From Trichopria drosophilae (taxonomy: Eukaryota; Arthropoda; Insecta; Hymenoptera; Diapriidae), in NCBI GenBank assembly GCA_030407085.1, contig CM059584.1, positions 5,394,001 to 5,458,000 on the forward strand: a stretch of DNA of 64,000 bases, written 5' to 3'. Under the pieces are notes generated by a model. The model did not search any database. It saw only the letters and a list, made by a program, of their open reading frames with translations, and was not told the DNA's origin. Shown piece by piece: positions 1-12,110 of this stretch; within the stretch, counting starts at the first letter, position 1; every line of letters starts with the position of its first letter. The position numbers and the translations under genes are program-made.

Positions 1-2103
1 CAATTAAATGAAATTTAATTGAGGAAATTAATAGTTCTTTTTTATGAAAAATAAAAATGGGCAAAAATCAAATATTTTATTAAATTACTTGAATTCTATT
101 ATTTAATTTTTTTATTGTTTTGTGCGATGTTTGTATCACGACCCAAACAATGATCGTTACAAACTATTATAAAACTGATTATATATCTTTTTGTTTAAGT
201 TAGCAATCTGATTACCCATAATAAATAACGTATATTAAATAAAATGTGGAAATTCTATTTCAATGTAAATATAATTTTTTATTTAAAATGTTTACGTTGA
301 TACAGTTTAACGATGGGCATTTTAAAAATCAGCATCTAAAGTGATACAGGCCTGTACTTAATCTGTCAAAAAAAGCCGTAAAATACGAGTAGAATAAAAA
401 ATGTGAGAGAGATACCGATAAAGCGGCATTTCAAACTAAATAAAAAATGACAGAAGCCTATAAAACTTGCTACTACTACATGCAGCCCCCAGAAGCGTTT
501 TCGTGAAAACATAAGGTGGTGGAACACCAGTTTATTAGCCCCCTCGCTTCTTTTCTCTGCAGTGAAATTTATATAAATCCATCAAATTTATAGACCCCAT
601 TTTTAATGCAGTATTTTGAATTTCAAAAATTTGATATCAGATTTAATAACCCTACAAACAAAAAAGTAAGAGTTGTATTAGCATACCGCAAACTAAACGC
701 AGGTCAGAGCTTAAAATCATGAATTTAACTGCAAGTAAAATTTACATGTAGATTAATATATGTTTTGGTTACGAAATCGCCCTGTAAATAAAAAGGAACA
801 TAATGAATTTCGAACGCATAAGAATGACGTGCGCTACCGTCAAAATGAGAAACAATGAAAAGTTGGTAAGTTATTCGGGTATTTACCGAAGTAGCTTTTG
901 CAAACACTAATGGTATTTATGGTATCCATCCGAATCAATTGTCCGAACGGGTCTTGTATATTTATTCGCTTTATTGTATCTGTGATTGTGGCATGCTTTC
1001 GATTCGCAAACTGGCAGCGGTTTATTTGCAGCGTAGAGATCATGGATCATTGAAAATTTATAGCCTCACGTATGTACATGAAGCGCGGATGCATATATGA
1101 AGGTTCGTATGCGTATCGAACGGTATACTGCGAAGTTCAGAAATTTCAATTTAAACGAAAAGTCTTCTCAACTGAATACAGAAATAACTCGGTAATGAGA
1201 GACGATAAACGCGATTTTGAGGACACCTATATTCTGAATTTGAGAATGGTACTGAATAAAATATTTCAATATATTTCCTAAAGTTTACTGCCGAAATGGA
1301 ATATTATTCTTCCATACAATTCGCCACACGTACTGTTAGCTGAATCGAATATTTTTTACGAGATTGAAAACTGTGATATTGAACGACCGAAAAATCAAGA
1401 CGAATTCTGGTTTATAAATAAAAATATTCGAAACATGACCATTTATACACGGTTAACAAATTTTTTAAGTTTCAATAACTTTTGAAGTAAAGAAAGACTA
1501 AATTATTATATTATATGCTTATATTTCATATAAATGACGAAGAACCGCAGAATTGTTTGTGTATTATACGAAGATATTAAGCGTATAACTTGCATTTTAT
1601 ATGGGTGATTTATAATTATTGTGCACTACTTCAATGTTTTATTTGATTATTCATAGACGGAGAGGAGGAAAAACTTAAACTGCTTTTCTTAAAGTTGTGC
1701 ATAATATTATTAGCCGAGTATAATGTCAGATTCGGTCAAGCGAGGGTGGATGGGGTTAGGGGAGGTTAGGTTAGATGATACTAGATTATGTTAGTATAAT
1801 AACTGTATAATCTTACAATAGGTTAAATTAAGTTAAGTTAGTTTAGGTCAATGTGTATATTTAAGGGCACTCTAACTATGAGGTTAGGCGTTAGTTATAT
1901 ATCTCAACCCACTAATTTTTTTGTTTTATGATAAAACGATCAAATGATATAATGTTTATGTTGAAATTATCATACTTTGAAAAACTTTGTTTGTAGAATT
2001 GTCGCAGATTGAAGTTTATTATCTTGAAATGTCGTTGTACCTGTTTAACAATATACTACAAATATTGCTCAATTAAATCGATAAGAGAACTATAAAATAT
2101 TAA
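1..2103. other. AT-rich noncoding stretch, no gene recognised
   Basis: No supported gene is seen here. The open frames on either strand are below 70 codons and match nothing I know. A G-rich patch at about 1740-1775 holds two TTAGG-like units within GGAGGTTAGGTTAGATG, which may be a remnant of insect-type telomere-like sequence. The rest is low-complexity A/T sequence typical of intergenic or intronic insect DNA. Confidence 0.6.
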
Positions 2104-2970
2104 AGCGTTTCGTCCCAGAACAGCAAAATTTGTTGTCAGTTTTCATCCTCCGTAAATTTGTGGTATGAATTGTTATGAAATTTAGGTTGTCTGTAATCTT
2201 TTGGGATGCTCTTTTAGAGTCCATTTTTCGATATCACTTTTCATTTTTTAAATATAGCCACTTAAACAAAAAGAAGCCAAAACTTTTTCAGTAAACTGCA
2301 ATTGCTATTCCGAAGAAGTTCTGGAATCGTACGAGGAACCAAAATCCTGCAACAAAATGAATTTTAGTATAAATTTGTCAATATTACGATATAAATTACC
2401 AAATGGCTTTGAAAACCTCTATATACTAATTACCACATAATTTTTTTTTTTTAATTTTGGTCAGCTATATTTTATTTGACAATATCAATTTCCAAAATTT
2501 AACAACGGATTTGTATTAATCGAAATAAAAAACAACGCACACGAACATATTCATCAAAATACAGGAGAAGATACGAGAAATATGTTAATAAAATGCAAAT
2601 AATAAAAAAAAATGCCGTATCAATAGCGCCATTTTGAGAACGCCATTTTGTAATTTAAATCATAATATTGACCAACTTTAAGTAAAACTCATTATACCAC
2701 GGCCTGTTGAGGCTTGTTACCTGAAATCCTTTACAATAGAAATTGTTGTTTACTAAAAAGTTTTCGTTTTTTTTCCACTATTTTTTCTTTTAACAATCAG
2801 TAACCATATTTAAAAAATAGAAAGCAATATCGAAAAATGGACTTCAGATTTGAAAAGCGCATGTCCAAAACTATAGGAAAACATCGTTTCATAACAATAT
2901 CTCGAAGATATCTATAAAGTAAGGAGGATGAAAACCGGCAACAAATTTTGTCGTTTTGGGACGAGACGGG
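2104..2970. mobile_element. Non-autonomous DNA element with about 165-bp terminal inverted repeats
   Basis: The left end (CGTTTCGTCCCAGAACAGC onward, 2106 to about 2267) is repeated in reverse complement at about 2801-2970, which ends in GTTTTGGGACGAGACGGG. The arms share the block AAAATTTGTTG, then a TTTTCATCCTCC block, and further in a match around CCATTTTTCGATAT and TTTTTTAAATAT. The interior (about 2268-2800) is A/T-rich and carries no transposase-like frame, so the element would depend on a transposase supplied elsewhere. Flanks resemble TAAAG on the left and TAAAAG on the right, so the target duplication is uncertain. The superfamily is not assigned. Confidence 0.75.
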
Positions 2971-3520
2971 TAAAAGAAGTAAATAAAACTTGATGTATAA
3001 TCATATCTTGTCAGTTTACGAGAAAAAATTGATACTAGAGTGGGTTGGATTTAAAACTAAATTTTAGCATAACGATTATAAGTCCGTGAAATATCCAATT
3101 CTTAATTGATGTTTGAGACATTTTCTAGAGTACAAAATTAAAATGAATATTCCAAATATAATAATTTCATAAATTTGTTGGGTACTGATTAAAAAAAATA
3201 AATGTAAATATTGAAGATAAAAATCGAATGCAAATTTTTGAAATAAAGTGAAAAATGAAAACCTAGCTATTGATATTATAGATTCAAGAGAACGTTTTTG
3301 TTCCGCAATATAAAAATTAGTGAGTAATAAATATAAATAGGTAAGAAACTTAACAATAAACTACAAAAATAAATAAATAACAAAAATAATACATTAATAA
3401 AATTAGAAATTTGGAAAAATTGAGAAAAAATTTTCACATTATGAAGTTCGAAAACGTTCATATGAAGTAACTATCGTTCAGAAAACTCTATTATAATCAT
3501 TATCCCATGATTTCTATATA
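2971..3520. other. AT-rich noncoding, nothing recognised
   Basis: No gene, RNA or repeat boundary could be identified. The single minus-strand frame here is a run of hydrophobic codons produced by A/T-rich sequence and is not supported as coding. Confidence 0.5.
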
Positions 3521-3730
3521 TTTCATGAATTTTTGTCAGCTATCTTCGATTTGTCATCTTGAATTTTAAGCAGCTAACCTCAAATTCATGATGAACAACC
3601 CGCTGTATAACTAATTTCTCAAGATTTTGAATCACATTTGAAGGATTTCGATATACCGTATTGTACCCGCCATCTTGAATTTTTGAAATCTAACTTCAAA
3701 TTGGCGATAACAATGGACATTTTTAAAGAT
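3520..3730. repeat. Degenerate fragments of the ATGGCGG module family
   Basis: Two decayed units in reverse orientation each hold a CGCCATCTTGAATTTT-like core (3559-3576 as GTCATCTTGAATTTT, 3668-3686 as CGCCATCTTGAATTTTTG). The spacing of about 110 bp matches the module period of better copies at 7663, 23824 and 48848. Divergence is high, so the boundaries are approximate. Confidence 0.5.
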
Positions 3731-5560
3731 ATTCTTAAAGATATTATCAAAAAATTAAACATCATTAAATGTTAATGTTGCTATTTGCATAGTAATACAT
3801 AAACATAAATAACCATTATTTTAACAACAATGGTGAATGGTGAAACCAGACTCAAACAAAACTGAAAGTTTATGACCTCCAGGCAATTAAATTTGAATTA
3901 TTAAAACGAATTTATAAAATGAAACGAATTCCAATCTATTCGTATCTGCATTTATGATTAGATACTTTTTCAACTTAATATAACGAATAATTCATTTTTA
4001 AATTAATCCTTAAATTGATTCTTAAGTAAGTTTCAGCGGACTATAAAACACAAGGAGGAATACATTATTTTAGCTTCTTTTAAACTATTATATATTTACT
4101 GTGGTTTTATAAACGGGTTATGAATACTTAAAACCCCTCTGTTCACCTTATTGATTTTTAGCTGCATAAATATCTCAATAGGTAGGAAAGGAAACAACAT
4201 GTCGAAAGTTGTCAACTTCATTTAAATATCACTATATACCTCCAAATTCTATTCAGTTTGTAGAATTATAGATCCTTAAATGTTTTATTTAGACTCAAAA
4301 TTCAACGATTGATTAAAATATTTAAAATGTTCTATAAAATTACTATTGGTTAATAAAATCAATTTAAGTACAAAACATCAAGACTATCTATGCTAAGCTT
4401 AGAAACTTTGAAGGAGGTAATAATGTATCTATGCTTAAATTTACGTAAAGTATTCAAACGTGTCTTATACAACATCCAACAATATCGCAAATCATACATA
4501 AATATCAAATTATTTGTCAGAAAAAACAATAAATGAATATCAGATTAAATATCAGAAATTGAATACAGAGAAAAAATGTGATTAATTGTTAGGGTAAAAC
4601 ACTTGATGAAGAAAGTAAGTTAATGTCGTTTCGTAATAAATAAAGCGAAAGTATTTTTTGAATTCATTGTTTCGGGTTGTTTAAATATATATAATTTAAA
4701 GAGGAATGTAAAGAGAACTTTATACTAACTGTCTATTAATAGCATAATTTACTAGAAAATACTAATTGAATTAACCAGACGATCATTATCGCCTACTCGA
4801 ATAGTTCACTGTCAAATCTTGACGCTCAAATCTAGCCTTTATGTTTCACACTACAAACATTAAATTAGTCGCTTTCCATAGTAAAATTAATTATCTTTAG
4901 TAGCGGATTACGAATTGAAATTGTAAAAGCAATATACTAACAACTGTACGTTTCGGTATTGTAAATTCTACTTTATTATAGATTACAAACTTGTCTACTC
5001 TTTTCTGGTGGTTAACTTAACCTTAACTTCAAGATTACTTTTGGAAATTAAGATATTATAGTCCGAAATGTTTACTTACCAATTGTTATTACGAAATGTT
5101 AACTATGATTTATGTAATACCAATATTTTTATATTACAATTATACATCGAAAACTGGAATGCGAAGAAGTGATTAGATATTATCTTTTACTATAATCAGT
5201 TTTCCACTTACTATTTACGAACTTTAACATTTTTTACTAATACATAACTTCTTTGGTTGCATTATTCTGCTTTTTATTTTATATTTGTAAATTGTTACGA
5301 GTAATATAAGATAATAACCCTATACGAACATTTCAGGTAGTTAACATTATATTTAAAACACACATTTACTTTTCATTATGTTTGTTTACAAAAAAACAAT
5401 GCAATCCATTGTAAATAAACATAAACTAATTTGTACAATATATGCGTGCATGTGATTTTAATTCATTTTATGTCATGTTAGGTATCTTATTGTTGATTCC
5501 CTGTTTAAATTAATATTTTTAAAAAGTCACAATGTTTACCCACCTTTTGAAATCTGAAAA
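3731..5560. other. AT-rich noncoding, nothing recognised
   Basis: Long A/T-rich stretch. I see no coding frame above 60 codons, no tRNA-like arm and no clear inverted repeat. Confidence 0.5.
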
Positions 5561-5569
5561 AAATGTTAA

Positions 5570-6500
5570 AACCCATCAGATTCGCTTGAAATTCAGTATC
5601 TAGGTCAAATCTGATATCACATTTGTAAAACTGTTAAAATTCAAAATGTTTCATTTAATATGGCGGATGCAAAAATGAACAATCCTACGAACTTGCTTAA
5701 AACTTGTTATGTTATTCGTGGGTGTTTTGAGGCGCTGAGAACAAATATTTCAAATTTGATGTGGAATTTTGAAAATGCTCAAATTGTGCCAAATACAAAA
5801 TGGTTGAGCCAATATGCCTTGACATTTTCTTTTAATTCGGAGGATTAAAAAATTCAATAGATTCATTTTAAACTTGTAATTTAAGGGCTATGTCGACGCC
5901 GATAACGAATCTACCATCAGATTTGAAATATTCAGAATACCGAATTCAAAATTAAGATCTTTTTTTGGTTTCATACTTTGGATCTGTTGTTTTGAAGTTT
6001 GAAAATCTATTATCAAATTCCTAATCAGCGATCCCGAAACCCCCACACTAACAAGTTTCAAGACAATCTATTTTAATGTTATTTTTTTCGTCCACCATTT
6101 GGATTTTTGAAACTAATATTGAATTCGTATTTGTTCGTCCTCTATGTTGCAGTCACAAATCGAATCTCGGATTTGTATCCAGCGGCCCTGAAAATCATAT
6201 TTACAATGGCGTTTATATGTTTGTATATTATACTAATCGCGTGACTAAGAGGTTTAAACTTTATGTTTATATTTGTGGTTTTTGTAGGAAATTTTTGTAG
6301 GTTTAATGTAAAATATAAACAGTATATCGAAAGAGAAAATAGCATTTTTTATATTTTTCTTGCTCATAGCTCATATATTTTTGAGGAGCGAATAATAACA
6401 CAACCCCGCAATAAAAAAAACTAAAGTCCGAATCTAAAATATGTTTTTTGGGTCGCTGATTCTGAATTTGAAGTACATTTAACTCCATCATGTCAGGTTT
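5570..6500. repeat. Decayed composite of ATGGCGG modules, forward then reversed
   Basis: A forward unit at about 5570-5690 contains the core TTAATATGGCGGATGC. From about 5885 the same family reads in reverse: CCTAATCAGCGATCCCGAAACC at 6020-6041 (the reverse-strand GGTCGCTGA tail) and CGTCCACCATTTGG at about 6090. A last fragment near 6450 reads GGGTCGCTGATTCTGAATTTG. The layout echoes the palindromic composites at 23824 and 48848. The short plus-strand frames at 5660-5848 and 6076-6300 lie inside this repeat and are not genes. Confidence 0.5.
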
Positions 6501-6739
6501 TTGACATAACCTAAAGAATCGTTTTGACTAATGAAAAAATTAGAAATAGACAAGAATATGTATGTTGGTAATTAATATATATACAATAACTGATCCAACT
6601 AATGTATCGCTTTAAAAATTAAAAGACATTCCAAGTACTACTAACTTAAATAATTTAACAAATTTAATGATAAACTATTTCAAAAATTTCGTTGCACCGT
6701 CGTGTACCGTGTAACACGTATTAATACTATCTTCCACAT

Positions 6740-6922
6740 TCAAGCTTCTGAATTAAGTTGCGAAAATCTCTGGCATTCGCGTTGCAGGTTATCATTTTCT
6801 GTATAATTACGAAATTCCATTGCGCGAAACCATTCCGGCGTAATGTTATGTCTAAACCGTCGAAAATTGTAATCCCTCGTGCCGGTACGACGGTATCGGT
6901 GATCGATATTTAATTTTCTCAT
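6740..6922 (-). CDS. Candidate small protein, 60 codons, unrecognised
   Basis: This minus-strand frame starts at an ATG preceded by CACCACC (a good animal initiation context) and by an in-frame TAA only four codons upstream, so this is the first usable methionine. It ends at a TGA before A/T-rich sequence. The predicted protein is basic, arginine- and aromatic-rich, with an N-terminal RYRRTGTRDYNFRRF-like run and a central TPEWFRAMEF motif. It has no signal peptide or membrane segment. Codon third positions are mixed rather than saturated in A/T, unlike neighbouring chance frames. I recognise no family. It could be a small conserved protein, the last exon of a gene, or a chance frame. Confidence 0.3.
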   Translation of the reverse strand: MRKLNIDHRYRRTGTRDYNFRRFRHNITPEWFRAMEFRNYTENDNLQRECQRFSQLNSEA

Positions 6923-7660
6923 GGTGGTGCATGTTTAAACAATCGATACAAATATTTCGATAAAATGCACGCTTTGATGCAAGCTAAATTTAAAATTAAA
7001 ACGGAAACTTGCGCAAATCTAATATGAAATATATTTTTTTAAACTTTACATTTTCAGTAATTTATTTAAATTCATGGAAAAATTAATTTCAGTTAGTAAA
7101 AGTCTGTTTTTTAATACTTTTTAACATTCTTTTAGGCGCATGAATGATAGTATCGTGTGCTCAAAGTAACACGAACCGAGTAACGCCGGCGGCTGTTTCA
7201 CAGTGTATATTTAAGTCAGTAAAATGTAAGTAAATATCGTGAAGTTTTTAAACATTTTTAGCCTCACACCACCGCACGTCACTGGAGACGTCCAGAAAGT
7301 AGAATATTGAAATAATAACAATGAAAGAATATTTAATTAATTCAACGCAGAGAAAATTATATGCTTTAAATTTAATTTTTTTTCTTTTTGATGCCATTCA
7401 GATAGTATTATTTCAAAACTTTTATCACAGAATGCTTCTGTTGTTTTTTAAAATTATTTTTACCTTAACCCTTTGCGGCATAGTGTCAGTAGTTGAATAG
7501 TAGTTCACATGTTTCAAAGCCAACATTTTTATAGCTTGCATTATATGGTATTCTCTACTACAATAAAGGTTAAAAAATCATGTTTTTTGTCAATAAATCT
7601 AATTCTGACCGAGCTACACGATAAAAAAATGTTAAACAAATTTTAATTATGTATTTCGGG
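6923..7660. other. AT-rich noncoding, upstream side of the 60-codon frame
   Basis: A small CpG-containing patch at about 7135-7290 (with CGCCGGCGGCTG and a CACACCACCGCACGTC segment) stands out from A/T-rich flanks. It could be the upstream region of the minus-strand small frame. No TATA box or initiator was recognised with confidence. Confidence 0.4.
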
Positions 7661-7662
7661 TG

Positions 7663-7893
7663 GCAGATTACGAATCCGGTGTCAGTTTTTAAAAATTCAA
7701 AACGGTGGATTCAAGATGGTGGACCAAAAAGCGAAAATTTTCTTAATCTTGATGAAACTGGGTACTAGGGGGTATTCGTGGTCGCTGATCACGAATCTAA
7801 CCTCGGATTTTGCAAATTCAAAATGATGGATCCAAGATGGCGGACCGAAAAGTGAAAAATTTCTCGATCTCGGTGAAACTGGGTACTCGCAAC
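7663..7893 (+). repeat. Two tandem modules of the ATGGCGG family, about 120 bp each
   Basis: Unit 1 (about 7663-7784) and unit 2 (about 7785-7893) share the same order: an ACGAATC start, AATTCAAAA, a GGTGGATTCAAGATGG or ATGGATCCAAGATGG core, GGACC, then GATGAAACTGGGTACT or GGTGAAACTGGGTACT, with GGTCGCTGA between them. Unit 2 holds AAGATGGCGG at 7834-7843. That closely resembles the known consensus of the zinc-finger factor YY1 (Pleiohomeotic in flies), whose core is GCCAT. Binding is an inference. Confidence 0.7.
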
Positions 7894-9745
7894 TATACGT
7901 AACCTTACTTTCGTAGTTAAGAAACCAGGTTAATTCAATAATATATCATTTCTGTATTGAGCATGATATCTCATTTACTAATACAACTGTATCTCTGTTG
8001 CTAGTTTAACAAGGCTGCCTTGTTATCTCAAAAATTTTCTAGACGGTTATGAAAGCAAAATTTCTATTTTAATAACAGCGAGGTTATCCAGCTGTCCTAA
8101 AAAGGAATCCTTGTTATTTTAGTAAAGATTGAGTTAATAAGGGGAAATAGGTGTTCCCCGACGTTTTATTTTTTTTTTAGTGTACTCTCTGATATTATAT
8201 TTTTATCATTTACGTAGTATTATTTTTAATTTGAAAATGTATATTAAGGAATTCAATTTTCATAATGCCGGGAATATTTTGCATAATAACAGAAATGGAT
8301 ATTGTAATTTGCTAATTGTTCATAATACTGTTTTGTTAAAATCATATAAATTTTATGAATGTCCTAGTTTATAAGCAAAAGATGTAAAAAAAATTGGATT
8401 TTAAAAGAGTAAAAACGGTAAGAGATAAGAAAAATATATCTGAATCTAAAATTCTTCTTTCAATCCATGGTCAACTTTCCTATAATATATGAAAATGGTA
8501 ATAGAGGGATCGAAATTTGTATCAAAGGTTTCTAGATTTAAATTTTCGAGATAGACTTTTACCTTATCGGCTCAGGATTTTATAAAATTTGTGAAACCAA
8601 GCGTGAAAGGATGATTCGGAGTTCATACATATTCTTGAAGGTTTGAACCGTGTCGCTTTTGCAAAACGATGTAGGATTTTTGGTATCTATTCAAAAATTT
8701 CCGAAATAATTTTTGAAAAGAGTTACCTTCGTGCAACATATTACATCTTACATTATATATTTTATTTTGGATATGAATAACATCATTAGAAATTTTAGAA
8801 AAACACACTGAACTGATCTCATCAATTTTCAGATCATGAAACTGCTTTTCAATTCGTACTACAATTTACTTTTTTGCATCTAAAAATATGCCTGTCGCTA
8901 TTACCAAAGAGAAAAAATACAGATATAATTGCAACGATCCTTTTCTGCATCGATAAGCAACAACTCAAATAATCATTATATCTCAACGCTTCATAAATCA
9001 CCAAAATATGGACTGAAACTAAAAATAATTAAATTGTATCATTATCATACGCTATTTCTGTATACGCGTTTCCCTCGTAATAAACATTTACCAATGCGGC
9101 TTATCAGATTACTTATAAATTATCTATAAATATCAAACGGTTTGTAAGATGACGATTTACATTTTTTTCTTTTATACTTAAAATCAGAACGTCAACCAAT
9201 ATGATAGTCCAGGTATATTCTATTTATTTGAATCGCGAATAATAAAAAACTTGCCCAATCGTAATATGTGACATGTATGTTTGAGAAAAACATAAATACA
9301 CACCGAAATTGATGATGACGTTCGCGTTATTGCAATAAATTACTTTACTTAAATCAACGATAAGAAAATATGTTTATTAATTCGGATAGATTAATTTTTT
9401 TTTTGGAAAATTATCCGATTCACTTATTTTTTCGACGATGACACACTCGTAAAATTTCTGTTATTTTTACATTTTTCTAGATTAACTCCTTCATAACGCA
9501 ACATTCCAAATGCAGTCGCTTTTGTCCGAAATCAAACAAAAATGTTCAAATATAGCCGATCGGTACCGATAAACAAATTTTCTGACTACTAGAATTGACC
9601 ACGTGTTCATAATTGTTATCATGCGAAGAAAATTCTTCCTACCTTTTTTCACAATCAAAAAAGTTTATTTTGAAAGCATCGAAACACGAGGTTACACATT
9701 TGTCACATTGATATTAATCCGATCGAATTGAAAAACGACCAGACC
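7894..9745. other. AT-rich noncoding, nothing recognised
   Basis: No supported gene, RNA or mobile-element boundary. Open frames are at most 66 codons and A/T-driven. Confidence 0.5.
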
Positions 9746-9749
9746 GATT

Positions 9750-10005
9750 AAATAGTACTTTTCGGTCCTAGGCCGTAAAGTTCAATATTTCTGACCGAGT
9801 GGAGATTGTACGATCCTCGGACCGGCTTCGGCAAACGAGGTCGTAAAATTTTACGGCCGAGGAGCGAACACTATTTTTTGATACACTGTTCGCAAAGTAG
9901 GCACATCACCATCTGTTTTAGGATTAAAAGGAGTCCGTATAAAGTGTCTACTTTACGGACACGTGTATCAAAAACGCCCTTTTTGATAAGCGCGGCGAAA
10001 TCAGA
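9750..10005 (+). repeat. CpG-rich hairpin repeat, family copy 1
   Basis: A GC/CpG-rich block in A/T flanks. GAGGTCGTAAAATTTTACGG (9838-9857) is nearly self-complementary, and ACTTTACGGACACG with GGAGTCCGTATAAAG form a second partial hairpin. The string GCCGAGGAGCGAACACTATT matches GCCCGAGGGGCGAACAACAT at about 16639, so the two loci appear to be copies of one dispersed family. The 68-codon frame at 9806-10012 runs through the hairpins and is not supported as a gene. Confidence 0.55.
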
Positions 10006-10623
10006 AAAATGAAAAGAACGAATATCCGCCCTGCGAAAATAAAAGGAAACAATTGTATTAAAGTTTCGTTTTGTATTAAAATTCGTTTTTAAAATAATCT
10101 CGATCGCGATCGCGCACTATTCACTTACCTACCTTGCTCATCGTTGTTGTTCGTACCAAAATGTTAGAAATTTCAATAAACCTCTGTACTCTGAGGCTGC
10201 TAGATCGAGAAAGAACGATCGGGCTTGTACGACAAGGAAGGGGCCCGATATTGCGCATCCTATCTCATTACACCATCGAACGATGGAATTTGGAGGAACT
10301 AACTTTGTTATAATTTTCCAACCACAGGATATTTAGCTTACGTCCTTATTGATTCGGGCGCCCAGTTTTCTGATATTTCGATTCACTTAATTGTGCATTT
10401 AAAAATAATTACAAGCATATTCATATTATATTAAATAATGTGTTATTTAAATGTTAAAAACATTTCCTTAATCTTCTAAACTCTGTCGTTGACAATTGCT
10501 AACAAAATTTCTTAAGATTTATATTGCTTCTATTTTTTATTTATTTTGACGTGCAATTCATTAAAATGCATTACAGAATCCTGGTATCTAATATTAATAT
10601 CCGTTATTTGTCAAATTATAACA
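10006..10623. other. Noncoding, with a CGATCGCGATCG palindrome
   Basis: A perfect 12-bp palindrome lies at 10101-10112 inside TCTCGATCGCGATCGCGC. The stretch 10200-10360 is moderately GC-rich and non-repetitive. No gene is recognised. Confidence 0.4.
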
Positions 10624-10706
10624 AGAAGCATGGTTGAGAGGTTAAGAGCGTGGACTGTTACTCAGAGTACTGCGGGGTTCGAGTCCAAGACGGTCCTTTT
10701 TTTTTT
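10624..10706 (+). ncRNA. tRNA-like Pol III unit (tRNA-derived repeat or tRNA pseudogene)
   Basis: An A-box-like TGGTTGAGAGGTTAAGAG (from 10631) and a perfect B box GGTTCGAGTCC (10677-10687) have the tRNA-like spacing, and a T10 run follows at 10697-10706, a standard Pol III terminator. The span from the assumed acceptor to the discriminator is about 74 nt. The acceptor arms (AGAAGCA against ACGGTCC) do not pair, so it is not a functional tRNA on this evidence. No SINE body is visible downstream because the unit ends in the T run. Confidence 0.6.
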
Positions 10707-11400
10707 ACTTATTTACATTGAATATAATATAAAAATGATTTATTTTTGTTCAAAACGTCGTCCTATTTTGGCCCTGGGTAACCTCAAAACTATGATCCCA
10801 GTTATATCACTTCTGAATCTAATCGATGTTCATAAAAATATCAAATTTTGCTCAAATTTTGAACAATACTTTTCGTCTCGGGGAACCGCAAATATAAACA
10901 ACCCGTTTTTCGCCATAAATACATTTTACATACATTATACATTCTTTCTACGATTCGTCACCTTACAAAATCAATGTTCTACTTCCTTTTTTGTTTTATC
11001 ATTGACTGGTAATATCACATTTGAGCTATTGACTGAAGCAGGTGTAGAAATTTTATAGATAGAAATACGAATGGAAAAAAAATCCTCCAAATGCTACGGG
11101 AGCTTTCAAAATTGATCTGATATTCTCCACAGCTTCACTACTATCTTGGTATTACAAGTGAATATTTTACGAATACTGCAACAGTGGTACTTTTATAAAA
11201 AAAAATGGTTTAGCGTCTATGCATTTTGAATAAAACCCATAAAATACAATATAACGTAATAGATAAGAATTAATTTTATAGATTTTTGTTTTTCGCTTTT
11301 AGCTCGATATAAAAATAAAATGTTATCATTTTTTAATCATTGTAAAACACATGGCAATTAAATTATTCTTGGCATATGCCACAAAATGCAAAATATCAAA
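10707..11400. other. AT-rich noncoding, nothing recognised
   Basis: Part of a 170-codon frame (10546-11058) covers this stretch. It begins upstream of the tRNA-like unit and reads through its promoter boxes and T run, so it is treated as chance. Confidence 0.45.
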
Positions 11401-12110
11401 AGATTCATCGCCAGCACGTATATACTGGGAAAGCCGCTATTGAAATTTCTGAAAGTAAGTCACGTTCGTAGATAAAAATTACGACGTAAAAAATACTGGT
11501 AACCCCCATATTTTCAATTTCAAATCTTTTAATAGAAAATCGGCAACTGTGTTTTCTGACCACGAACGCAGCAGGAAAAACGGAGCATCGATGAAAGAAG
11601 ATGAGTGCTCTTGGGCGTAGTTCTTTTATCTCAGTCCCATGTGTTTCGTCGTTTTCTAGCGTCGTAATCAACGATTTTTTTTGGCGGGAGTTTTCCTCTC
11701 GCGGGCCCTCGTATATTTTCCAGCGATGTTCCAGCGCACATATCCGGATATACGAAAACGAGTGCTCGAGGTGGCGCAGGAGCGAGGATCTGATAGAGGG
11801 AAAACGGAGAAAAGGAGAACAGACCGGAGGGCGAAAAAGGCGACTCGTTTTCATCTTGGATTCTGAATTGTTTTCCAATACTCGACTGCGATTCCTCGTT
11901 CCGCGAGCGTTTTCTATTTTAAATAATATTCCGAACACGGGCAGGAGAAAAAAAATCTTGGGTACAGAGGACGCCAGTACGGGGCGACCAATTTTTCCAC
12001 AGGAGTGCGGAACATAGCCGAGCGTAATGCACACCTTACAAATGGATGCACTCGCATATGCCTGACAGTGTAGAAAACTAAGAGATTCGCAGGAAGTGCA
12101 CGAGTCAGAA
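11400..12110. other. GC/CpG-rich single-copy island with overlapping open frames
   Basis: Unlike its flanks this block is rich in GC and CpG. It is open on both strands: 209 codons on minus (11405-12034) and 138 on plus (11601-12017). The translations are rich in R, S and F, show no domain, signal peptide or membrane order I know, and lack a clear upstream TATA. Long mutually antisense frames in a CpG-rich segment usually come from low stop-codon frequency. A conserved noncoding or regulatory element, or an exon of unknown type, are both possible. Confidence 0.4.

Noticed and set aside
1757..1775. Telomere array
   Set aside because: Only two TTAGG units are present, too short to call beyond a trace.
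10546..11058. 170-codon plus frame
   Set aside because: It reads through a tRNA-like unit including its B box and T10 terminator, and the translation has no recognisable domain.
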